Origin: Rhizobium etli 8C-3 | Lineage (GTDB): Bacteria > Pseudomonadota > Alphaproteobacteria > Rhizobiales > Rhizobiaceae | DNA: 64,000 nucleotides | Reading direction: 5' to 3' | Assembly (NCBI RefSeq): GCF_001908375.1 | Contig: NZ_CP017244.1 | Location: forward strand, 248,001-312,000 | Shown here: positions 26,612-35,070 of the stretch, piece after piece | Numbering within the stretch: the stretch's first letter is position 1 | Layout of the letters: every line of letters starts with the position of its first letter | Translations under genes and position numbers: made by a program | The notes under the pieces: generated by a model | What the model was told of the DNA's origin: nothing | What the model saw: only the letters and a program-made list of their open reading frames with translations | The model's database searches: none

Positions 26612-28501
26612 ATGAAGACGTCTATAGCGACCGTATCGTTGAGCGGCGATCTCCGGGACAAGCTTGAGGCAATCGCCAAGGCCGGTTTCGATGGCGTCGA
26701 GATATTCGAAAACGATTTCCTCATCTTTGATGAGAGCCCGCGTCAGGTTGGCAGGATGGTGCGTGATCTCGGGATGGAGATCACACTGTTTCAGCCGTTC
26801 CGTGATTTCGAAGGCATGCCCGAGCCGCTTCGTAGCCGCACATTCGATCGTGCCGAGCGCAAATTCGACGTCATGCAGGAAATGGGCACGGATCTCGTGC
26901 TCGTCTGTTCCAATGTGTCGCCAGCATCGCTTGGCGGTCTGGACAGAGCCGCGATCGACTTCCATGAACTGGGTGAGCGCGCGGCAAAACGCGGTCTGAG
27001 GGTGGGTTACGAGGCGCTGGCCTGGGGCCGGCACATTCACGATCACCGCGACGCCTGGGAGATCGTGCGCCGTGCCGACCATCCCAATATCGGCCTTATC
27101 CTCGACAGCTTCCATACACTGTCGCGCAGAATCGATGTGAACTCGATCCGCTCGATCCCGAAAGAAAAGATCTTCATCATCCAGCTTGCCGATGCGCCTT
27201 TGATCGACATGGATCTGCTTTTCTGGAGCAGGCATTTCCGCAACATGCCCGGCGAAGGCGACTTGCCGGTCCTGGACTTCATGAAAGCAGTGGCGGCAAC
27301 CGGATACGACGGATATCTGTCGCTGGAGATCTTCAATGATCAGTTCCGCGGTGGCTCGCCCACGGCAATCGCAGTCGATGGCCGGCGCTCTCTGATCTAT
27401 CTCGGTGATCAGGTAAAGCGGCAGGTGCCGGAAAGCTCCTTGCCCGTTCCCGCGATGCCGCCGCGCGCCTCTGTCGAAGGTGTTGCCTTCGTCGAGTTCA
27501 CGATCGACGAGGACGAAGCGCCGCAGCTCGAAAGGTTGATTGCAAACCTCGGTTTTCGAAAAGTTTCGAGACACAAGACCAAGAGTGTCACCGTCTTTCG
27601 CCAAGGCGGTATCAATCTCGTCGTCAACACCGAGCAGAAGGGCTTTGCCGGGGCGTCATATGCCGTCCATGGCACGACGGCTTATGCTGCCGGCCTGATG
27701 GTCGACGATGCCAAGGCGGCAGTCGAACGCGCCGTCGCCCTTGGCGCCGAACGCTTTCGCCAACCTCTTGATGCTGGCGAGATCGAGATGCCGGCCGTAC
27801 GCGGTGTCGGCGGCGGCATCCTCTATTTCCTCGACGCCAAGACGGAGCTCGCCCGCATATGGGAAATCGAGTTTGATCCGGTCGAAGACACGGCAGCCCC
27901 GCAGCCTGCCGGGCTGCAGTCGATCGATCACATTGCCCAGACCATGAAATATGAGGAACTGCTGACCTGGCTGCTGTTCTACACATCGATCCTCGATGCT
28001 GACAAGACGCCGATGGTCGACATCGTCGATCCCTCCGGCATCGTGAGAAGCCAGGCCATAGAAAATGCCGACGGGTCGCTGCGCATCACCATGAACGGTG
28101 CCGAAAACCGCAACACGCTTGCCGGCCACTTCATTGCCGAAACCTTCGGCTCCGGCATTCAGCATCTGGCCTTCAATACCCAGGATATTTTTTCCACTGC
28201 CGCTGCCCTTTGCGCAAACGGCTTCATATCTCTTGCGATCTCGCCGAACTATTATGACGACCTTGAAGCGCGTTTCGGTCTGGACGCGGAGTTTGCGGAA
28301 CGATTGAAGGCGAACAATATCCTCTATGACCGCGATGAGCATGGCGAATATTTCCAGCTCTACAGTCCCACCTACGGTGAAGGCCTGTTCTTCGAGATTG
28401 TCGAAAGGCGCGGCTATCGGGGATACGGCGCGGCCAATGCCATTTTCCGCATCGCTGCGCTCAGAAAGCATCTGCGACCGGCGGGCATTCCGCGTGCGTG
28501 A
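26612..28501 (+). CDS. quiC: 3-Dehydroshikimate dehydratase fused to an HPPD-like domain (QuiC/QsuB type)
   Basis: A 629-residue two-domain enzyme. Residues 1-270 form a xylose-isomerase-like TIM barrel that converts 3-dehydroshikimate to protocatechuate; metal ligands E134, D165, Q191 and E239 are all present (YEALAWG, LDSFH, IQLAD, LEIFND), the set known for QuiC1/QsuB. Residues ~290-620 resemble 4-hydroxyphenylpyruvate dioxygenase and retain a 2-His-1-Glu set (H440, H518, E595). GGGAGCAGG precedes the ATG. The product would feed the beta-ketoadipate pathway encoded elsewhere. Confidence 0.92.
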   Translation: MKTSIATVSLSGDLRDKLEAIAKAGFDGVEIFENDFLIFDESPRQVGRMVRDLGMEITLFQPFRDFEGMPEPLRSRTFDRAERKFDVMQEMGTDLVLVCSNVSPASLGGLDRAAIDFHELGERAAKRGLRVGYEALAWGRHIHDHRDAWEIVRRADHPNIGLILDSFHTLSRRIDVNSIRSIPKEKIFIIQLADAPLIDMDLLFWSRHFRNMPGEGDLPVLDFMKAVAATGYDGYLSLEIFNDQFRGGSPTAIAVDGRRSLIYLGDQVKRQVPESSLPVPAMPPRASVEGVAFVEFTIDEDEAPQLERLIANLGFRKVSRHKTKSVTVFRQGGINLVVNTEQKGFAGASYAVHGTTAYAAGLMVDDAKAAVERAVALGAERFRQPLDAGEIEMPAVRGVGGGILYFLDAKTELARIWEIEFDPVEDTAAPQPAGLQSIDHIAQTMKYEELLTWLLFYTSILDADKTPMVDIVDPSGIVRSQAIENADGSLRITMNGAENRNTLAGHFIAETFGSGIQHLAFNTQDIFSTAAALCANGFISLAISPNYYDDLEARFGLDAEFAERLKANNILYDRDEHGEYFQLYSPTYGEGLFFEIVERRGYRGYGAANAIFRIAALRKHLRPAGIPRA

Positions 28502-28650
28502 CGAACCGCAACTTGAGCGAACACCCCCTTTGCGAAAGTGTATAAACGCATGAGTTCACGCCCTTCAAAAGGCGTTCCTGGCAACTTAAGCGGTGCCTAA
28601 TGAACGATTTGCGATCCTCAGGCGTTATCCTCACAAGGAGGAAAATGACC

Positions 28651-28836
28651 ATGAAGAATATGAACAATAGGCAAGTTCATGTGCCAGGCCCGCACGATCG
28701 CGACGTTGCCGATCACTGCAAGAAGCTTGGAGTTGATCCGGCAGAGGAGCGCAAGCTCTTGCGGTTGCTTGGCAAGAACGCCCCCCTTCATGAGATTCGG
28801 GCGAACGTCTCGCCGAAACAGCCGCGGTTCCGCTGA
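28651..28836 (+). CDS. Small hypothetical protein, 61 residues
   Basis: An AAGGAGG ribosome site at 28635-28641 gives 9-base spacing to ATG 28651, so I use that rather than ATG 28645 or 28600. The protein contains VHVPGPHDRDVADHCKKLGV and a charged helix EERKLLRLLG. No membrane segment or signal peptide. Family not recognised; small, soluble and basic to neutral. It is convergent with queE. Confidence 0.6.
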   Translation: MKNMNNRQVHVPGPHDRDVADHCKKLGVDPAEERKLLRLLGKNAPLHEIRANVSPKQPRFR

Positions 28837-28854
28837 TCAATCCCTCTTTAGTTT

Positions 28855-28881
28855 GCGATGGCGGCCTTGCGTCGCCATCGC
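28855..28881. terminator. Hairpin between convergent genes
   Basis: GCGATGGCG and CGCCATCGC form a perfect 9-bp stem with a 9-nt loop between the small plus-strand ORF and the minus-strand queE stop. No clear T-tract, so its efficiency as a bidirectional terminator is uncertain. Confidence 0.45.
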
Positions 28882-28883
28882 CG

Positions 28884-29621
28884 TCAGACGCCGCGCTTGT
28901 TGCCCCACATCAGCACATGCAGCTGCGGGAGCACGCGGGCCTCGAACCACCGATCTTCCGTCACCTTGTCAACCAGCCAGAGCATCCGGTCCATAATGCC
29001 GTCGAGATCGACGCGTGCCTCTTCGTCGCCGGGCGCCGGTGGCGTATGGTTTCCGGGCTGAAGATAAACCGGAAGCGTCGGGTAACGTGCCGCCGCGGTC
29101 CGGGCAAACAGGTAATCGCGATCGTCGAAAACGACGATCTTCAGTGCAAGCTGCGGTTTTTCGGCAGCCATTTTCAAGCAGGCCTCGAACGAATGCCAGT
29201 CGGTCTCCATGCCGCTTGACGGCGGTTTTGGGCTCAGGACGAGGACGTCGAGTGCGGAAAACCATTCCTTGGCAATGCTGCCCTGGCTCTCTAACGCGAA
29301 ACGGAAACCCTCGCTGTGTCCGCGTTCTATCAGCGGCCCGAGCGGTTGGATCGCCGGATTACCCCCCGATAGCGATACCGTCAGCGGTTTGTTGCCCGAA
29401 AGCCGCAAGACCTCCTGCCAGATATCGTCGACCGACATCGGACGCCATTGATCGCGATAGTCGCTGTCGACGGCATGCAGCGTATCACACCATGAGCAGC
29501 GGTAATCACATCCCCCCGTCCTGACGAAGACGGTCGGAAGGCCGATCAAGATGCCTTCCCCCTGGATGGTGGGGCCAAAGATTTCGCTGACGCGGATCTC
29601 GGGCGTGCGGGCGATGGTCAT
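28884..29621 (-). CDS. queE: 7-Carboxy-7-deazaguanine synthase (radical SAM)
   Basis: A 245-residue radical-SAM enzyme that turns 6-carboxytetrahydropterin into 7-carboxy-7-deazaguanine, the third step to queuosine. The cluster-binding cysteines are in [12 protein letters not shown] (CxxxCxxC), preceded by FGPTIQGEG, the usual QueE substrate loop. A SAM-binding glycine-rich [10 protein letters not shown] follows. ATG 29621 overlaps the queD stop as ATGA; the longer frame to 29723 lies inside queD. Third gene of queC-queD-queE. Confidence 0.93.
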   Translation of the reverse strand: MTIARTPEIRVSEIFGPTIQGEGILIGLPTVFVRTGGCDYRCSWCDTLHAVDSDYRDQWRPMSVDDIWQEVLRLSGNKPLTVSLSGGNPAIQPLGPLIERGHSEGFRFALESQGSIAKEWFSALDVLVLSPKPPSSGMETDWHSFEACLKMAAEKPQLALKIVVFDDRDYLFARTAAARYPTLPVYLQPGNHTPPAPGDEEARVDLDGIMDRMLWLVDKVTEDRWFEARVLPQLHVLMWGNKRGV

Positions 29622-29974
29622 GGCCGGTATTCCGCCCAGGTCTTCGGCGTCTCGCTGACGCGCACGGCCGAGGTTTCCGGCAGGCGATCCTTGCACCAAT
29701 CGTAAAAATGCTTCGCCAGACATTCAGCCGTCACCTGATCATGTCCGAGGACCTCGTTCAGGTGGCGATGGTCGAAGTGCTCGTCGATATAGGACTTCAG
29801 CGGCGCAAGCTCTTGGTAGTCGCGGACAAATCCGTGGCTGTTGAGCGTTGCTGCCGAAAGTTCCACCTCCACGATGTAATTGTGTCCGTGAAGGCGACCG
29901 CATTGATGGTCGGCGGGCAGGCTTGTGAGCCGGTGCGAGGCGGAGAAATGAAATTCCTTGGTGATGCGGAACAT
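29618..29974 (-). CDS. queD: 6-Carboxytetrahydropterin synthase
   Basis: A 118-residue T-fold enzyme that makes 6-carboxytetrahydropterin from dihydroneopterin triphosphate. Zinc histidines appear in FSASHRL and GRLHGHNY, and the catalytic Cys in HQCGRLHGH; the FDHRHLNEV segment and the C-terminal [13 protein letters not shown] with the substrate Glu also fit. ATG 29974 overlaps the queC stop (TGATG); a GTG one codon earlier is possible. Confidence 0.94.
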   Translation of the reverse strand: MFRITKEFHFSASHRLTSLPADHQCGRLHGHNYIVEVELSAATLNSHGFVRDYQELAPLKSYIDEHFDHRHLNEVLGHDQVTAECLAKHFYDWCKDRLPETSAVRVSETPKTWAEYRP

Positions 29975-30684
29975 CACTTCACCTCTTCGGCTGCAAAGCC
30001 CGCCGTTGCGCCCACCCAGAAGTTCGGGTCCTCGTAGTCTGTCGGATCATCTATGCCGGCCAGATGAAACGCTTCGCGCCGTTCCACGCAGGTGCCGCAG
30101 CGGCCGCAGTGGCGCGCACCGCCCTTGTAGCACGACCAGGTCTGTGCGAACCGAGTGCCGTTCCTGGCGCCATCGATTACGATGTCGGCCTTGGAGACGG
30201 TGACGTAAGGTGCAAAAAGCAAAACCTTGGCATAGCCTTCGAGCGCCTGGTTCTGCATGTCCTGGAAGGCCTGGATGAAACCCGGCCGGCAGTCCGGATA
30301 GATGAAGTGGTCGCCACCATGCACGGCGACGGCGACGGCATCGGCCTTCTGTGCCGCCGCAAGGCCGAAGGCGATGGCAAGCATGATGGCGTTGCGGTTT
30401 GGCACGACGGTCGCCTTCATCGTCTCTTCGGCATAATGTCCGTCCGGAACATCGATGTCGTCGGTCAGCGCCGATCCCGTCAGATGATTGCCGATATTCC
30501 TGATGTCGATGATCTGATGGACCACACCGAGGCGTTTGGCGCATGCCGCTGCGAAATCGAGTTCCTTGCGGTGCCGCTGTCCGTAGTCGAAGGAGAGGAG
30601 GCCGATGAGTTGGTGTTCCGCGGCAACCTTGTGCGCAAGCGAAACGGAGTCCAACCCGCCGGAGCAGATGACGATGGTTTTCAT
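29974..30684 (-). CDS. queC: 7-Cyano-7-deazaguanine synthase
   Basis: A 236-residue ATP-dependent ligase forming preQ0. The PP-loop SGGLDS is at residues 8-13, the FDYGQRHRKEL motif follows, and four zinc cysteines lie in CYKGGARHCGRCGTC near the C-terminus. It is the first gene of the que operon, and its ribosome site AAGGG is part of the preQ1 riboswitch tail immediately upstream, so translation should fall when preQ1 is plentiful. Confidence 0.95.
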   Translation of the reverse strand: MKTIVICSGGLDSVSLAHKVAAEHQLIGLLSFDYGQRHRKELDFAAACAKRLGVVHQIIDIRNIGNHLTGSALTDDIDVPDGHYAEETMKATVVPNRNAIMLAIAFGLAAAQKADAVAVAVHGGDHFIYPDCRPGFIQAFQDMQNQALEGYAKVLLFAPYVTVSKADIVIDGARNGTRFAQTWSCYKGGARHCGRCGTCVERREAFHLAGIDDPTDYEDPNFWVGATAGFAAEEVK

Positions 30685-30694
30685 GATGTCGGAT

Positions 30695-30725
30695 CCCTTG
30701 TTTTGACCGGGTGGGCTGCGACCGG
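30695..30725 (-). ncRNA. preQ1-I riboswitch (Tte-like type) before queC
   Basis: Read on the minus strand, the leader has CCGG-UCGCAG, a C-rich loop, CCCGGU, then CAAAACAAGG. This is the arrangement of the compact preQ1-I aptamer known from Thermoanaerobacter (GGGUCGCAG...CCC...AACAAAACAAGG). The first stem pairs CCGG with CCGG, and the A-rich tail forms the pseudoknot. The terminal AAGG doubles as the queC Shine-Dalgarno about 10 bases before the ATG, implying translational control. Confidence 0.85.
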
Positions 30726-30871
30726 ATTATGGGCGCGCTTCTAAAGCAATAAATCCAGCTTGTGAAGGGTCCCGGCTGGAATGTTTATTAGCATTATCTT
30801 GCGTAACTAAGGAACGAAGCGCAAAATGCTGCCACGGCGGAACGGGGCTCTGCCGCCTTGGGGAGGAACTC

Positions 30872-32314
30872 ATGGACAACTTGAACCTTACGACCCTGCA
30901 CAAGGGCCAAACGGTCATGACGGACGTTGTGCTCGATCGCTTCGCGGCAGGTCTGCGCGGCAGGCTCTTGAGGCGGACGGATGCCGGTTACGACGAGGCG
31001 CGGTCCATATGGAACGCAATGATTGATCGGCGCCCGGGTCTCATCGTGCTCTGCGCTGGTGCCGCCGACGTTATGAGATCAGTCCGGTTCGCGCGCGAAA
31101 ACAATCTTCTGCTGGCGGTCCGCGGCGGCGGCCACAACATCGCCGGCAATGCGGTCTGTGAAGGTGGCCTGGTCATTGATCTGTCGCCGATGAAATCGGT
31201 AAGGGTCGACCCGGGCACGCGGCGTTTGAGGGTCGAGCCGGGCGCAACGCTTGCTGATGTCGATAACGAGACACAGGCTTTCGGGCTGGCTCTGCCGACG
31301 GGTATCAATTCCACGACCGGCATTGCCGGACTGACCCTTGGTGGCGGTTTCGGTTGGCTCACACGAAAGTTCGGCCTGACGATAGACAATATCATTTCGA
31401 TGGAGGTCGTAACCGCTGAAGGCAAGCTGGTCCGCGTCAGCGAGAAGGAAGAGCCGGATCTGTTTTGGGCGCTGCGCGGAGGCGGTGGCAATTTCGGCGT
31501 CGTAACCTCCTTTGAGTTCCGGCTCCACGACCTGCCGGGCGAAGTTTTGGCGGGCCTGGTCATCCATCCTTTTGCCGACGCGGAAATGGTGCTCAGGCAA
31601 TATCGCCAGGTGCTCGAAACGGCGCCGGACGATCTCACTTGCTGGGCGGTCATGCGCAAGGCACCGCCGCTGCCGTTCCTGCCCGCCGACTGGCACGGCA
31701 GGGAAATCCTTGCGCTCGCCATGTGCCATTGCGGCGACATAGAGGCGGGTAAGGTCGCTGCCGCGGCTCTTCGCGAAATCGGCAATCCGATTGCCGATGT
31801 TGTCGGTCCAACGCCTTTTGCCGCCTGGCAACAGGCATTCGATCCGCTGCTGACGCCAGGCGCGCGCAACTATTGGAAGAGCCAGGATTTCGCAGAGCTG
31901 TCGGATGCGACGATTGCAGTTCTCCTCGATGCCGTTCGCAAGCTTCCGGGGCCGGAATGCGAGATCTTCATTGGTCATGTGGGCGGTGCAGCAGGCCGCA
32001 TTGCAGTGGAGGATACGGCTTTTCCGCAGCGCAACTCGCATTTCGTCATGAACGTCCATGCGCGCTGGCGCGAACATTCGATGGATAGCACGTGCATCGG
32101 CTGGGCACGCGAGCTTTTCGAGGCAACCAAGAAGCACGCCATTGGCACAGCCTATATCAACTTCATGCCGGAGGATGAAAGCGATCGTGTCGAAGCGGCC
32201 TATGGCGGCAACTATAGACGTCTGACGGAGGTCAAGAGGCATTACGATCCCCAGAATCTGTTCCGCATGAACCAGAATGTGCAGCCACAGGCGGAAATGC
32301 GGGCCGCCGGCTGA
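30872..32314 (+). CDS. FAD-linked oxidoreductase with berberine-bridge-enzyme C-terminus
   Basis: A 480-residue flavoenzyme of the PCMH/BBE group. The FAD region includes VRGGGHNIAGNAVCEGG (His is the common covalent flavin site), LTLGGGFGWLTRKFGLTIDNI and LRGGGGNFGVVTSFEF. The C-terminal BBE motif reads YGGNYRRLTEVKRHYDPQNLFR. GGGGAGGA sits before the ATG. No signal peptide, so it is probably cytoplasmic. Substrates in this family range from sugars to alkaloids; nothing in the context picks one. Divergent from queC. Confidence 0.85.
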   Translation: MDNLNLTTLHKGQTVMTDVVLDRFAAGLRGRLLRRTDAGYDEARSIWNAMIDRRPGLIVLCAGAADVMRSVRFARENNLLLAVRGGGHNIAGNAVCEGGLVIDLSPMKSVRVDPGTRRLRVEPGATLADVDNETQAFGLALPTGINSTTGIAGLTLGGGFGWLTRKFGLTIDNIISMEVVTAEGKLVRVSEKEEPDLFWALRGGGGNFGVVTSFEFRLHDLPGEVLAGLVIHPFADAEMVLRQYRQVLETAPDDLTCWAVMRKAPPLPFLPADWHGREILALAMCHCGDIEAGKVAAAALREIGNPIADVVGPTPFAAWQQAFDPLLTPGARNYWKSQDFAELSDATIAVLLDAVRKLPGPECEIFIGHVGGAAGRIAVEDTAFPQRNSHFVMNVHARWREHSMDSTCIGWARELFEATKKHAIGTAYINFMPEDESDRVEAAYGGNYRRLTEVKRHYDPQNLFRMNQNVQPQAEMRAAG

Positions 32315-32499
32315 CAGTCAGCAACGGACAAAAGGCCAGGTGCCGCCGCCCACGATGCCGGCCATCGGCGGCACTGCGTTGACTTATGTCGCTCCATCCG
32401 TCGGAATCCGAGCTGACTGCGAGGAGTTGCTCTATCGCGACTTCGCCCTGCGGCCTGGGTCGATGATCGCCTTCCCGCGTTCACTGCCCGTTCGTGGCG

Positions 32500-33276
32500 T
32501 TATTCCACAACTCCAAAAATCGGTCCGAACCCGCCATGCCAGGATCTGTCATTGCGGCCCATGGCCGGATTGAAAATTCCCACACCTCGTCCACCGTCGA
32601 GAAACAATGCATTGGGGCATTTCAAATGGTCGCGGAACAGGCGCGCAAATTCGTGGAAATTCACACTGTCATCGCTTGCGGCAAGGCGAACCCTGCCACC
32701 ACTACAGACACCCACACCGCTGCGACGGGTTCGATCTTTCGACCGCAATAAAAAGGCCGGGTGAAGCTTGTTCTGAATGACAAGCATGGGCCCGGACTGG
32801 GTCGCGAACCGCACCTTGGGGCGACGTCTCAAAAATTGATCCGTCGGGAGTATTCCAGCGCTTGTGTCGCCGAAGAAGAAGACGCCGTTCGGCTTCTTAT
32901 AGAAATTGGGCAGCAGATCGGCTGAGCCTTCGCCTTTTGCCGTATTGGCGGGTCGCAGTTCTTGGCCGGCCTCGACGTAAAGTCCCATCGGCGAAAAATC
33001 GACGCGGTACATACCCGCGTTCATCGCGAATGTCAGCGTTCGTCCGGTTTTCCCCACAGCTTCGGCGAGGCTCGAGAAAAAACGGTAGGGCTCGCCATCA
33101 ACGCCCTTCCAGAACAGTCGCAGGTCAGCTTTGCCCGGTTCCAGGGTGCAAACGATGTATCGCGCCTCCTCGAAGGTTTCCTGCTCACAATCTTGGGCAA
33201 AGGCCGGCGGCAGGAGCGCGATCGATGCAACCAGCATCAAGGCGCCGATCACCGCATTTTTTTTCAGATACGTCAT
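32500..33276 (-). CDS. Secreted phosphodiester glycosidase-like protein (DUF2233/NAGPA domain)
   Basis: A 258-residue protein with a signal peptide (cleavage near AFA-Q, residue 27). The NAGPA-type fold is marked by FAMNAGMYRVDFSPMGLYVEAG, PNFYKKPNGVFFF, ATQSGPMLV and FLDGG. Relatives of the fold remove sugar caps from phosphodiesters, but bacterial members are mostly uncharacterised. Expected location is the periplasm or outside. It stands alone; the ribosome site is weak. Confidence 0.82.
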   Translation of the reverse strand: MTYLKKNAVIGALMLVASIALLPPAFAQDCEQETFEEARYIVCTLEPGKADLRLFWKGVDGEPYRFFSSLAEAVGKTGRTLTFAMNAGMYRVDFSPMGLYVEAGQELRPANTAKGEGSADLLPNFYKKPNGVFFFGDTSAGILPTDQFLRRRPKVRFATQSGPMLVIQNKLHPAFLLRSKDRTRRSGVGVCSGGRVRLAASDDSVNFHEFARLFRDHLKCPNALFLDGGRGVGIFNPAMGRNDRSWHGGFGPIFGVVE

Positions 33277-33680
33277 CGCGGCAGATACCTGATTTCATGT
33301 CTCAATTGGACCGGTCTCCTTCGTGATTATGGCTAACGCGAATGTGACGTCATTTCGAGAAGTCGGTGGCCACTATGGGCAATTCCAGCAGTTCGAGGAA
33401 GGAGTTTTCTATTATCAAGGGCTGTCATAAAGCGGCACGTCCTCGGCTTCGAAGCGTCTCGGTCGGCGCTTCAGGCTGTTATTCAGGCTGGTAAGGATGA
33501 CCGGCGACGCACCCGCCGTCGCCTGCCGTCGCCGCAACGGTCTAAAAGGGTATCGAACGGTGCCGTCAAAGCCGGCCGGGCAGTCGTTTCGTTGACATGA
33601 TGCGGTCTGGGGGATGTAGTTACAGACGGCACGGAACCGGTTCATCCGATCGCGGTTAGTCCGAAAAGGAGGCTTTTATC
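33277..33680. other. 404-bp gap without a recognised gene
   Basis: Contains the start region of the glycosidase gene and the leader of the small ORF at 33681. A minus-strand frame (33645-33415) has shadow-like composition and no ribosome site. Confidence 0.45.
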
Positions 33681-33911
33681 ATGGTGCCGAATGAAATGGA
33701 CGTTGTACTCGCCACACTTCCGCTGCGCGTCGGCACGTATGTGCCGGACGATCTGCTTGAGGACTGGTTCGCCCCAGATACAGGGATGAACCCGGTGAGC
33801 GACCAATGCCTGAAGGCTGCCAAAGCTTACGGACGGAAGTTTGAGTGCGAGTTCAAGTATTATAGGGATCGTCAGGAGGGAGTTTTTTGGAAATTCGTCC
33901 CAGCTCTTTGA
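33681..33911 (+). CDS. Small hypothetical protein, 76 residues
   Basis: A strong AAAAGGAGG site at 33664-33672 sits 8 bases before the ATG, arguing for a real gene. The protein is soluble, acidic in the first half (VPDDLLEDWF) and aromatic/basic at the end (CEFKYYRDRQEGVFWKF). No motif or family recognised. Confidence 0.6.
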   Translation: MVPNEMDVVLATLPLRVGTYVPDDLLEDWFAPDTGMNPVSDQCLKAAKAYGRKFECEFKYYRDRQEGVFWKFVPAL

Positions 33912-33937
33912 CCCCGCCAGGGTGATAATCGGAAGGG

Positions 33938-33968
33938 CCGGCGCCGAAAGATCGAGCTGCGGCGCCGG
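33938..33968. terminator. Hairpin between convergent small ORF and MDR gene
   Basis: CCGGCGCCG and CGGCGCCGG form a perfect 9-bp stem with a 13-nt loop between two convergent genes. It lacks a T-run; a possible bidirectional terminator. Confidence 0.45.
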
Positions 33969-33988
33969 ATCCAACCTGCCGATTTCGT

Positions 33989-35059
33989 TTAGTCCGGGAC
34001 GACGACGAGCTTTCCGATGAAGTTCTTGGCCATGAAGTCCGTCTGAGCCCGACGGAAGTCTGATAACCGGTAGACGCCACCGACCAGGGGCCGGATTTTC
34101 TTTTCCTCGATATAGCGGACGAGCCGATGGAAGTCGGCGCGTGTACCTTGGCTCGATCCATGCAATTCTAGTTGCTTCAGGTATATCGTCCGCAAGTCGA
34201 GCTGAACCACCGGCCCGCCGATGGCGCCAGCCGTCGTATAGCGGCCTTCGGGACGCAGGATCTTCAAAAGATCGTTGAACATCGATCCGGCGACGAGATC
34301 GGCCACGACGTCGATCGACCGACCGCCTGATGCCCGATCGACGGCTTCGACAAGATCATTGCCGCCGCGTGTAACGACTGCTTCTGCGCCGATGTCAAGG
34401 ACAGCCTGCTCCTTGCCCGGGCCGGCTATCGCAATCGGGATTGCGCCGCGCGCTCTTGCGAGCTGGATTATCGCCGATCCGACACCGCCCGATGCCCCAG
34501 TCACCAGGACGCGTTCGCCCGCAGAGAGCCGCGCCCGCTCGAGCATGCGCTCTCCGGTCAGGTAGGCACAGCAGAAGGTCGCAAGTTCGATGTCGGTGAA
34601 ATCGGTATCGACGACATGGGCGTTTTCCGCAGGCAGCGCCATGTATTGCGCATAGCCGCCATCTCGGCCGTGGCCCATATAATCGATGTCGGCAAGGCTG
34701 TCGTCTTGGCGATTATAGATCGAGAAGTCGACCATTACACGCTCGCCGATCCGTACTGCGTCGATGCCGTCGCCAACTGCGACGATGTGGCCGACAGCGT
34801 CCGTCCCCTGGATGCGCGGGAAGGTCAGCGTATTGCCCTTCCTGCGCCACGTGGAAACGGCCGACGGGTCGTCTTCGGTGCCGTAGGCGCCCTCACGGAC
34901 CCAGACGTCGGTGTTGTTCATGCCGCAGGCGGCGACCTTGATGAGCACTTCGCCGGCTGCCGGCGTCGGGACAGGGGTGGCTCTGTTATAGATCAGCTTG
35001 TCCAGCCCGCCATGTCCAATGAGCTGTACGGCTGCCATCGTCTTCGGAACAACGGTCAT
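33989..35059 (-). CDS. MDR-superfamily zinc-type alcohol/quinone oxidoreductase
   Basis: A 356-residue medium-chain dehydrogenase. It has GEVLIKVAACGMNNTDVWVREG near the N-terminus, a GTDAVGHIVAVG segment, and the NAD(P) motif VTGASGGVGSAIIQLARARGA. The Cys/His catalytic-zinc pattern is incomplete, closer to quinone oxidoreductases. ATG 35059 has GAGGGAG at good spacing. It ends the minus-strand arm of the ectoine cluster, 11 bases after doeD, so it is probably co-transcribed. Its role in that pathway is not established. Confidence 0.82.
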   Translation of the reverse strand: MTVVPKTMAAVQLIGHGGLDKLIYNRATPVPTPAAGEVLIKVAACGMNNTDVWVREGAYGTEDDPSAVSTWRRKGNTLTFPRIQGTDAVGHIVAVGDGIDAVRIGERVMVDFSIYNRQDDSLADIDYMGHGRDGGYAQYMALPAENAHVVDTDFTDIELATFCCAYLTGERMLERARLSAGERVLVTGASGGVGSAIIQLARARGAIPIAIAGPGKEQAVLDIGAEAVVTRGGNDLVEAVDRASGGRSIDVVADLVAGSMFNDLLKILRPEGRYTTAGAIGGPVVQLDLRTIYLKQLELHGSSQGTRADFHRLVRYIEEKKIRPLVGGVYRLSDFRRAQTDFMAKNFIGKLVVVPD

Positions 35060-35070
35060 CTCAAACTCCC

